Assembly: GCA_030847615.1 (NCBI GenBank)
Contig: JAUMIR010000005.1
Location: forward strand, 209,420,645 to 209,484,644
DNA length: 64,000 nucleotides
Origin: Gambelia wislizenii
Lineage: Eukaryota; Chordata; Lepidosauria; Squamata; Crotaphytidae
Reading direction: 5' to 3'
Positions 40,760-64,000 of the stretch are shown here, piece by piece; position 1 is the first letter of the stretch; every line of letters starts with the position of its first letter. The notes below the pieces were generated by a model. The model worked only from the letters and a program-made list of their open reading frames with translations, made no database searches and was not told the origin of the DNA. Made by a program: the position numbers and the translations under genes.

Positions 40760-41640
40760 TCTGTGCTCTGTGATTCTGGTACAGAGATTTCTTTCAGTTT
40801 TTCCAATGTAAAATAAATTGCAAGGACAAATTATTACATAAATGACATGCGTGGAACTACAATTTGTAAAGGAGTGCAATTTTTATTCAAATTCTGGTTT
40901 GGGATGTTTGAACCAATTATTACAGTGGCCGTATTTATAGTGGCCACTGTATTTCTGTGCTGTGGGTCTACTTGTGTGTAAATCTGTGTGCACCAACACA
41001 TCTTTCAAATTTTTAGTCCTCTGAAATGCTATAATAGGAGAAACCGCACATCCAGGTATGCGATTAACCAAATGCCAGTGTTTTCTTATTAATTTCCTGA
41101 TGTCCTGAAATGCTTGGTTAAATGTAAATACTCCAACTATTTGGCTTGAGGAGGAATGTTCCTTTTCTTGAAAAAGAGAATCTCTATTTCTTGTGAGTGC
41201 CTGTATTCTGGCTGCTTTAATGATTTAATTGGGATATGTTCTTATTTTTTAATGCTATTTGGTACTTATCAGCTGCTTCTTGATAATCATTTACATGTGT
41301 TCAGTTTCTTCTGAGTCGTAAAAATTGTGCAAAGGGAAGAGTTTTTTTAATGAATGTGGGTGACAACTGGAAAAATGAAGGAGAGAATTGGGGTCCATTG
41401 GATTTTGATAACATCGGATTCCTAATTTATTAATTTCCACATATATCATCACATCCAAAAAAGGAATTTTTTTGTGAATCCATCTGACAGGTAAATCTGA
41501 TGTTGGGGTTAATATTGTTCATCCATTTAAAAAAGTTATGTATCTTCGATTTTTTAGTAAAAATAATGTATACATCATCTATGAACCTCCCATAATATCT
41601 TACATATTTATGAAATATAAATATCTCTCCACTTAAAAAA
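40760..41640 (-). mobile_element. Penelope-like retroelement fragment (RT plus GIY-YIG)
   Basis: On the minus strand, the RT block YYGRFIDDVYIIFTKK lies near 41600-41550, followed by 'FFKWMNNINPNIRFTCQM'. Further on are 'LPFAQFLRLRRN', 'IPGCAVSPIIAFQRTKNLKD' (about 41060-41000) and, at about 40870-40770, VIYVIICPCNLFYIGKT, a GIY-YIG nuclease signature. This order is that of Penelope-like elements. Stops and frameshifts are many, so the copy is dead and 5'-truncated. Confidence 0.8.
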
Positions 41641-41649
41641 AATTAATAC

Positions 41650-43010
41650 ATCCTTCAGCAGTGTGTTGCCCTACAGCTTTAGACTGCAGTGTCCATCATC
41701 TCCATATAACACGGGAACTAGAAAACTCAACTGGAGGGTCCCAGGATGGGGAAAGATGGCATTAACAGAACCAACACTGAATAAATGTCATCAAATGTCA
41801 GATGTATTTGTTTTGAGATTGAGAAAGTATATAAGCACACCAACTGTATTATTCAATGTATGAGTACCTCTGTGTGAGTTTTTTTATTTTTCTTCTCTAA
41901 ACTGGGTTTAGAAAGTGAAGAACTGCCATGCCTGTTTCAGTCTGGTTATACAGTTGCTTTAGGAAGAAGGATTTTTCCTACATTTAACAACTTGCTTCTG
42001 TATACAAAGAAGCAGTAATCGAAACCTTGAATGTGTCCACTGGGCTACTTCAGATATTACTTCTTGGATATATGAAGGTGTCTTCTGTTGAATTAGACCA
42101 TTGTTTCAACTAGCACAGGTCTTGACTTGTCATTTCCTTTTCTACTCCCACCTTAAAGTTGAATCTGTTTTGTAATTACCAATCTTGCCAAGAAAACTGT
42201 GTGGTAGGGTCACAATAAGTTGGAAATGACTTGAAGGCTTGCAACACCACACACAAAAATTCTTTGATCACTAGAAAATGTCAGGTACGAAGCTAGCAAA
42301 CAGTTCTGTCAGATGAATTCTAGTGGGTTATTCTGTCACGTATGAGCAGTGTGCTGCTATTCTTGTGCAACCAAGTAATTGTGTTTTCATAAGCAGGATT
42401 CTATAGCTAGAAGTGGCTTGTTTGCTTCTCAGTTGAGGCACCATTTCTGTAATCACATTATTTAGACTGCTTGGCAGAGGATGGATCACATGGAGGTGGT
42501 GGAAGAGGCTTGGTTTCTAATCAGGACAAAGTACTGTGTGGGTGGATCTCTTCAACATGGAAAGCATGATCCCTTATGAGCTTACTAAGAATATGTCCTG
42601 CCAGGTTTAATAGTATTTCCCAGTAGTGTGTGTGTGAGTGGCATTGTAAAAGATGTATGCTCATGGAGTCACCATAAGTCAGCAGGCAACTTGAAGGCAC
42701 ATACACATGCCAGTCCTCCCCATTCAAGTAAACAAGTATCATGGGTTTATTCCCAGGTAAGAGTCCTTAGTTTTGCAAATGTATAGCCCTGTCCTGTAAA
42801 GAGGCAGATCTAAGCACACCAAAATCAGCTGTTTTAGACATGCTAATCTTGCACAGCATCAGGCTGTGAGTTGCCAATCCTTTGTTTACATGGAGGCTAG
42901 GCATCACACAGCTCATGAGCTGTATGCATCTCCTGCCATTGTTGTAACCCCCATATCCTCCCAGCCAGGAAAAAAAAAGTTCCATAAGGATATATTGTTG
43001 CTGCTGTAAG
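41650..43010. other. TMTC3 intron 1 with SINE scraps
   Basis: Two 3'-end pieces of the ACA-tailed SINE are recognisable at about 42187-42253 ('CAATAAGTTGGAAATGACTT') and 42661-42710. The rest is unclassified. Confidence 0.45.
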
Positions 43011-43012
43011 CA

Positions 43013-43235
43013 TTGTTGTTGTGTGCCTTCCTCCTTTCTGACTCGTAGCGACCCTAGGGTAAGCCTGTCAGGGCTTTTTTGGCAAGATTTTTTCAGAAAG
43101 TATTTGCCTTTGCCTTCCTCTGAAGCTGATACTTGCCCAAGGTCACCCAGTGGGTTTCCATGGCTGAGCAGGGATTCGTCCTCTGGTCTACAGTGTTATA
43201 GTCCAATGCTCAAACCACTACACCACTCTGGAAGC
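43013..43235 (-). repeat. tRNA-derived SINE (ACA-tailed), minus strand
   Basis: On the plus strand it starts TGTTGTGTGCCTTC and ends 'AAACCACTACACCACTCTGG', the reverse complement of the SINE at 32977. It is nearly full length. Confidence 0.82.
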
Positions 43236-43774
43236 CTGCAGGTATAAAAATTCTAATCTAGAACAAGGAACTGAATCTCACTTCAGTGTGAAGCGACCTC
43301 TCCATTTTTCCCCCTCCAAAGTTGGGTGTGAATTTCTAGTCACTTCCAGATTTAAAAAAGGAAATGTTAAAAGCATGTTTTTCTCAAATGTATATGGCCT
43401 CTAGGCCCATCAAAGTTGACCACTCTGATGGGTTTCATACAGGTGTGTTTCCCAGCTCTGTTACTGGAAATTCTTTTAATTAAGCATGTGGGAGTAGAGG
43501 GAAGAAAGTAGGGACCCTTTCTTCCCTACCCTACCCTTTAGAGCATATCTCTTTTTGAGAGCCAGGTGCTAATAGACGTCTGCTACAATCTTAATGTACA
43601 CTTTGATTTACAAGTATGTTAAGTTAGCTCACAGTGTCTGGCAGTAATGTGTCAACTGGCTTCAAGTATAACTGACTTTTAAATTGTCTCCATGTTACCC
43701 TAAATGCTTGAGGGTTTTAAGGACCCTCAAAATATCAATATTAATTTGGGGAATTAATATACTCAGTTTGGCTA

Positions 43775-44690
43775 TGCGAGAGGGGTCAACAGACAGTGGG
43801 GTCTTTTAAGCCATGTATACCAGGAATCAGGAGGAGACGTTAAGCTAGATAGTACAATAATTGATCTTTATTTGAGAAATCAATAATAACATTCACACAC
43901 ACTCAGGCTTCAAGCATTCATGCAAGGCTAGCGAATAAAGTAAGGAAGTATTGGGATAGAGGAGGGAGGTTATTTCCGGGTGATCTGAGGAGATGAGGTC
44001 GCAGAGGAAACTAGCACAGTGCGGGTCCCAAAGCAGGAACGGCTACACAGACAGATGTAGTGTCCACAGGAAGGGGATCTGTGTGCACTTGAGTGGGGAT
44101 TTGGAAGGGTTTTTGTAGTCAATAACCTTTAGGAGATGGAATTTAGAGTGAAAGACAATGCGTCTCAGAGTTGCTCCATGGTAAGACAGTGGACACTCCA
44201 GATATGTGAATGGTTCTTAAATGTGCTGATACTTTGTACTTGAATAGAGGAAGCAACCTTCTTTGTTTAGGGAGGATGAGAGGTGTTCAGAGACAAGTAT
44301 CCCAGTTTAGGCTGATAGAATTAGCCAGATGTTCAGGCAGGATGTTGCCTTGCAAATCATCATTTCTTTGGAATTTGGGTTGGCCCCTTCCTTAAGTGCA
44401 TGCCTTAAGTCTTTGGGATTCCTGGGTTTTGGGAATTTTCCAGCTTTAATGGCCGCAGTGTGTGGAAGGCCACATTTGACTTAATTATTAGATATTGCCA
44501 ATTATTATTACAGATATGGGATAAGGGGTGTCAGGGTAGGTAACATCCATAGGGGAGAAACGTATATGTGTTATGTTACAAGGTATAAATAGCTTTTCTC
44601 TTGTAAGAGTCAACTGGGTTTAAGAAAGCTTGGGTATTGGTATTGAAAATCACAGTGACATTGATGACATGCTTCCTAAAGATGATCTCC
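43775..44690 (-). mobile_element. Probable second LTR, degraded
   Basis: On the minus strand a purine tract (AAAGAGGGGGAGA at about 44698-44686) is followed by a TG-starting U3-like sequence. An AATAAA lies on the minus strand at about 43875. Limits are approximate and no target duplication was found. Confidence 0.35.
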
Positions 44691-45480
44691 CCCTCTTTGG
44701 TCCCTGCTCTTTCTTTCTAGTAAAGATCCATAAGACCCCAACACCGATTACAGTTATTAACATCAATATAGACACAAGCATGATTAAAAATGAGTTCTCC
44801 TGAAGGGAATGTATAAATGAAGAAATACAGTGCTTGAGTGGTAAGTTTTTGATTTTAAAATTCCTCCCAGCCCTGGATACCAAGTTGGAATTGCTTTTGA
44901 ATCACTTGTCTATCCTAAATCTTTTATTTATATTTGTTTCGCTCGAGTATGAAGAACATTACTGATTTTTTTTTTTTATTTTTGTAAGCTTTACTGTGGA
45001 ACAAAATACCTTCTGTATCTGATCACAACATGAGACTATAGTTGTGGATAGAATGCTGCACCTTCTTTTAAATGTAGGTTGGCCCCAGTACATTTTAACA
45101 ATGCTTGTCTCAATGCTGAGCTCACCAAGGGTGCAGTGGGGGTGTGATATCTTATTTGAGCAACAGGTAGTGAGATACTTTTGTAAATGTAGTATTGTTT
45201 CATGGAACCAGAATAAGTTCAACATTCATACTACAGATCTTTCCTAAAATGCATGATCTACATCAGCCTTTGGTCCTGAACCAGTGTTAACTCTGCTTCC
45301 AATTTGATGATAGGAAGCTATAATGTTTACAAAGATAGACTTTCATATCCTGTTACAAAATAATGTAAGAACTACAGTTAGTTTGAAAAGTTAGATGAGA
45401 TTAACTTGATAGATTTTTAAAACCGTCTTTCGAGGTCATTTATCTTCCTAAGGCAGGAGGTGCATTCTTGGTCCCAATTA
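44650..45480 (-). pseudogene. Endogenous retrovirus envelope-like remnant
   Basis: On the minus strand a frame at 44883-44650 has a long hydrophobic segment followed by a basic tail, placed just before the polypurine tract, as the C-terminus of a retroviral envelope protein would be. Upstream, to about 45480, are cysteine-rich pieces broken by stops and frameshifts. No intact protein can be made. The retroviral family is not identified. Confidence 0.4.
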
Positions 45481-45499
45481 TTATATTCCTTCTGATCCC

Positions 45500-46460
45500 A
45501 CATATTAGAAGTATTTCCATTTAAGTTATAAATGGTTCTTTCCTGGATTTCCTGTACTGTTCTTAACTGTCAAGTCCTACTCCTTTTGTTTAGCTATTTG
45601 AGTAAGTTCCAGTATTTCTTAGTGACTGGAGTAAATTTTGAGTGCCCAGGATTAAGCCTGACAATAAGGTCTAGGTCCTTGGCCAGTTACTAATATCTTT
45701 TGAGTCCCTTTCTAGTCTGGTTAAAGATACTATAGCTGGTGAGTTCCCCTGGGTTTTGGTATCCTTAGTGAAGGAAAGAAGAAATTAACCTTATAAGAAA
45801 GAGAGTAGTTTAAATTTCCTGGCACTCTTGTCAATTATACTCCCCCAAATGCACTCTATCATTTATCACTTGAGGCTTTAATGAATGTGAAACCAGTAGC
45901 TTCCTTCATTTTCAGTGAAGCATTCAGAGCTAGGGAGCAATTACTCATGTTTTATAGAATCAATCGAACAGTGCAATCCTAAGCATGTCTCCTCAGAAAT
46001 AGGCGTCATTGGATTATTCAGTAGGCTTATTCCAGATATATTTGTACAGAATTGTTGCCTGAGGGTAGTTCTTTCTGGATCCCATGTATCCAGAACAGTG
46101 GTAAGATAATAAAAATTATGTGCAACTTCATCAGTACCCCCCCCCACTGACCCTGTAAGGGTCTACTTCAGTAGGCTAATCCTTTGTGTTACACCACAAA
46201 AATAGTAAAAGACCAGGTCATTGAAAGGCAAGTGGGCGTGATTTTCATATGATGTTGCTTGACTTTAAGTATTCTTCCTATTTTAATTGATTTGGGTTGC
46301 ATAAAGTTTATGCTGAAATGTGCCCTAGCATGTTTTGGAAGTACTATGTTTCTCATCTCTCTAGGTATATCACTTATTTTGTTCTGAATTAATGTCAACT
46401 GTAGATGTTTATTTTAATGAGATCAGATTTTTGAAAAACTTGCTTGGATTTGTTTTACAG
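45500..46460. other. TMTC3 intron 1, end
   Basis: A worn copy of the 13841-type MITE relic is at about 45969-46035. A branch/polypyrimidine tract leads to the exon 2 acceptor TTTGTTTTACAG at 46460. Confidence 0.4.
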
Positions 46461-46487
46461 GTACAATTTATAAGAGTTTTGGAGAAG

Positions 46488-60209
<13,722 letters not shown>

Positions 60210-63200
60210 GTAGGTTAAAAGTTGCTGCTTAGGGGTGGAGAACTGGGGTTTGGATAGCAATTAAATGTGTGAATTGTATGCATGGCACAGTTTAATCACA
60301 GCTTAATCTCTTAACTTGCTGCCATCTTTTCCATGAGTAAGGTATAGCCTTTCCATATGTAATTCCATTTGTAACAGGACGGCAAAATGTATTCTGAAAC
60401 CTGTTCTCCTTTTATGAAAGTAGTCGTCAGTGACTTAACAGACAGTCCTAGGTATGTCTACTCAGAAGAAAGCCTAGTTTGGTAAGAATTCCAGCCTTGA
60501 ACACATTTAAACACCCTTTTAAAAATAAAGGTTTCTCATGGCCTGAATGTACACTGCTCAGCAGACCCTCTCAAAGAGTTTGACATCCTTCGTGTCTATT
60601 ATATTAGCTGTTCCAGTGTCCAATAGTGAGATTAATCCCATAATATTGTGTAATAAGCATTACAAAATCTAAGTATACCCTCTTAATAAGCATGGATCTG
60701 CTCAGCTTTCCTGGCTTATTTTTATTTGTTCTCAGTGTCTGTTGCTATTACATGCCACTGTCTGCTTGATTTAAAAATTGGCTCTTCTAGAAAAAAGCAG
60801 TTAAGTGTTTTGTATGAGTACATACAATCCACTGTTACTAAAATATCACATAATCTTTTATGAATTGGTTTGATTTTGTTGTCTTTTGAGATTGGAACCG
60901 CTTTCTTCCCTGAATTATAAATAATGCAAAGCATATGTCAGAACAGCAGATGGGGAGCTTTCACAATAAAAAAAATTAACTTAATAATTTTACAGGACAC
61001 TGTTGTGTTTTTTTCTGAAAGGATAGTTCATTATTAATAGCTGTAATAACATAATTTCACTGTTCACCTCTATTTAATTCACTGGTTTCAAGCATTGCTC
61101 TTCTTATATCTTTGTACCCAGGTTAATGAAATTCATACAGTTGAACAATATATATATTCTCAAAGGCTTAGTTGAAATGAGTCTCCAGACCAAGCTTTGG
61201 AGGGTCATGAACAAGCTACAGGCTTGTGTATTCTAGCCTCTTTTCTCCCTGGTATCATGTTTTGTGTCCTGCTGAACACAAACCACAGCTTTTTTCTAAC
61301 ATCTTTGATTAGTGCCTACCTTTCAAACCAGGTTAGGAAACCATGGCTTGGAGTGGCTTTGAAAATAGAGGTAGAGGAAGGTGGTGAATACCTGAGACCA
61401 TGACTCATATATTTCCTCCATATGATTATTTGGAGCATTAGTCTTCAGCTAGCAGACTGGTACTCAAACTGAGTTGAAGGGCCCCCAATTCACCAGTGGT
61501 TCTATACACAGGAAAATAAATACTACCATAATTTCTTTAAAAGGTGAAGTGAGGAAAGCTGGTCCTATCAAGCAGATTGGAGCTATTGGTAGGTCCCGTG
61601 TCTGACAAAAGTGAAAGCTGCTGATCTGGAGGGCAGTCTTTAGCAGGCCTGTGCATGCACCCTGTTGCTTACTCCAAAAATGTTGAGCTTTTGTGAGCAC
61701 TCAATGTGAGCACTTGGGGGAAAAAAGAATCATGAGTATTCAAGTATCCACTTCTCCTTTCTCCTGGGCCAAGTGTTTACTTTTGGGGACCGGAGAATGC
61801 AGAAGACATTCTGGAAGTGCAGGCAGAGCTTTACTTCCCATCATGAATCAGACTGTGTTTACCAGTCCCAGAATCTTCATGGCTGGTCAATGCAGCATTT
61901 CCACTGGGGTTAGTTCCCTGACAGGACAGTATGATCCATCATGCCTCAGGGGGCCCACTGCCTCCTTCTTTCCTAAGGTTGAGTTTCTTGGACAATCGCA
62001 TCAGTGCTCTCATTCTGAGGTGAGCAAGATTGCATTCAACTTGGGATATAAAACAAGCTATGAACTGGTTCCTGCTGGTTTCAGTCCTACCTTCAAGGAT
62101 ACAAGTAGGTGAACATAACAGCCCTAGTCTGAACTGAGCCACAGATTCTGCCCGCTACTAATGTGAAAATGTGTTTGTTTCATTTTTGTTACATTTCTCA
62201 GAATCCCACTGGCATTCCACTGCAAGACTTTTCTCTTCTGCACATAATTTTGTGCCTATTTTCTTGTGCATTTTTTTCAACATGCACCTATTTTTATGAA
62301 TTATACCATTGCTGTGCAATTATACACTTTCTATGTACTAGCTAAATCTTATTTTAGTGAACTTTTCAAATTTATTCTGCTTTAATCATGAATCCTAGGT
62401 GAATGGAGTTGTGGTTTTGTTCACATCCCTTCTTTGCTGAAGCACATCGTACGTCTCAGAAATGTACAGATTTCTGAGGCATGGTGCTTTTCAAAATGGA
62501 AACCTTTTGAATTTCTTTTCCTTCCATCTGTTCTGCTCACTTTCCTGAAAGTTTTTTTTCCTCTTAGGTATGTCAGTGGAGAGGCTTAGTCACCATACCC
62601 AACCTACTGCATGTGGAGACAAGAGTTTTTGCCGACACAAATGTAGAAGTATGAGCAGAAGATCTGTATCTGCTTAGATGCCCACACTGATCTCTAGATC
62701 AGGGTGTGTTAACTGCTTTCTCCAGTGGAGAGTCAGATTTGGTTTTGGCATCTTCCTTTGAAAAAGCCATAATTGTTTTCCAAGAGAATAAATTTGGTGT
62801 GAAGATACTTGTTAGAGCTTACTAATTACACTTTTAGCTGCCCTAATCCTAATAATTAGTCACATCTCTTTTTATATCAAAGGATCAAACGATTATTTTT
62901 TCTTCTCTGCATTCCTTGTTTGTGTTTTGTAAGAAAGAGAACAAAGAAATGCAAAGTAGATATATCTAAAGAGAATCTGTTCCAGCATGACTGATATAAG
63001 CAATTGCTGCTTATTTTCAAGAATATATTTTTATTAATTACTTTGTATTAGATATAACAGAGGTTTTTTTTAAAAAAATATTCTTATGATATCAAGAACT
63101 CTTAAGGAAAAAGTAAGACTTGTGAATGTCCCAAATGCCCTCTACTTCACTCTTTCTATCAGCCATTACAGATATAAAGATATAAAAAGACACAATTTTT

Positions 63201-64000
63201 TCATAGGGAGCTTATTAATGAGTGCACTGCATACCATAATTTCATCAGGCATTGAAATGTGCTTGAACATAGAGATTGTAATTCATTCTGACACAATTAC
63301 TTGCCAGGAAAAAAAATCTACTATTTTTTTTTCACCATACTATTTAGTGTGGTGAATCAGTTCTTGCCAAGAATCCTGTATATAATAGAAAAGTAATCCA
63401 GTGTGGTTTCGACCGCACATTATTCTTCTGTTTCCAGCTGCAAGTTAATAGATAAAGAAGCCTGCTTCTCAACTGGTAATTGCCTCCAAACATAAACACT
63501 CTCATTGATGGAATACTGTTGCAAAACATCTTCCTGTTGATGGAAGACATGAGTTTGGTCTGGTGTGAAAGCAGCACCTTGCTTTCTACATCCATATATG
63601 TTGTAAAGTAACTACAGTGTATCACACTGAGCGTAAACTCTGCTTAGGCTATCCATCTTTTGACATCAAAAGCAAATTGAATGCTGGCAAAGTTGACCTG
63701 TTTTCTGTGCTGTTAACTGTCCCTTTGTAAAATGATGACACTGTGTGTGAGTTTCATAAGTATGGAAATTTGCTAAAGGGGCATGTCAGAAGATCAAAAC
63801 TTTGATTAGATCATTAGATCACATAATGGTGATCATTATGTATCTTGGGGTGGTGGGTTCCATTTATCTACTAAATAGTGCTTATTATCCACTTTATATG
63901 TTGCTTGTTTTATGTACTTATATATGACCCTTCCAGACAGAAAGCCACCTAATTAATATATATATATATATATATAAAGATAAGCCAGTAATATAAAGGG
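60210..64000. other. TMTC3 intron 8, no exon seen
   Basis: I looked for the exon that should follow exon 8 and begin the C-terminal half of TMTC3 and did not find it. A worn MITE relic is at about 60440-60500 and a (TA)n run at about 63955-63976. Several short frames (e.g. near 61693-62112) lack recognisable similarity. Confidence 0.5.

Noticed and set aside
61693..62112. 139-codon frame as a gene or TMTC3 exon 9
   Set aside because: It has no similarity to TMTC3 or another protein I recognise, and no matching splice signals in phase.

Overview
This window is vertebrate nuclear DNA and most likely comes from a squamate reptile, probably an iguanian lizard. The repeats support this: tRNA-derived SINEs ending in ACAACAACAA, a 5S-rRNA-derived SINE, L2, Tx1-like and other APE-type LINEs, a Penelope-like element with a GIY-YIG domain, and many Tigger-like (TcMar) non-autonomous DNA transposons. 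There are no prokaryotic features, CRISPR arrays or functional RNA genes. Names of repeat classes are from memory of their hallmarks, not from a database search.

Two conserved genes lie head to head, as in other vertebrates. CEP290 (ciliary transition-zone coiled-coil protein) is on the minus strand. Fourteen coding exons, numbered 2-15 as in human, lie between 27058 and 7497 and encode about the first 508 residues; the rest lies beyond the left edge. TMTC3 (ER O-mannosyltransferase for cadherins) is on the plus strand. Seven coding exons (2-8) lie between 46488 and 60209 and encode about the first 400 residues (membrane domain and DUF1736); the TPR half lies beyond the right edge. Between the first exons, at about 30.1-31.05 kb, is a GC-rich segment with several ZNF143/STAF-type motifs, read as their shared bidirectional promoter. 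Every splice site was placed by eye from conserved protein, phase and GT/AG signals; intron 13 of CEP290 appears to use a GC donor.

Layout: 0.46-5.6 kb nearly intact LINE with target-site duplication (CEP290 intron 15); 5.96-7.04 kb Tigger-like MITE holding a GC-rich minisatellite; 7.5-27.06 kb CEP290 exons 15 to 2 with an L2 copy (15.97-18.28 kb) and a Tx1-like LINE (19.75-22.76 kb) in introns; 29.06-29.83 kb three Tigger-like MITEs next to the promoter; 30.1-31.05 kb promoter; 31.2-46.46 kb TMTC3 intron 1, with three large Tigger-like elements (two with internal repeat arrays or fold-back structure), a solo-like LTR with flanking internal sequence, a Penelope-like fragment, a second degraded retroviral remnant and SINEs; 46.5-60.2 kb TMTC3 exons with two palindromic elements in introns; 60.2-64 kb intron 8 with no exon recognised.

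The most unusual signal is a set of Tigger-like MITEs that carry tandem arrays with a 62-64 bp period between their terminal inverted repeats. One array-free relative (11495-11827) and one array-bearing relative (37749-38852) share the same right half, which suggests the arrays grew inside transposons. A related 1.36 kb element (33773-35136) is a long fold-back palindrome.
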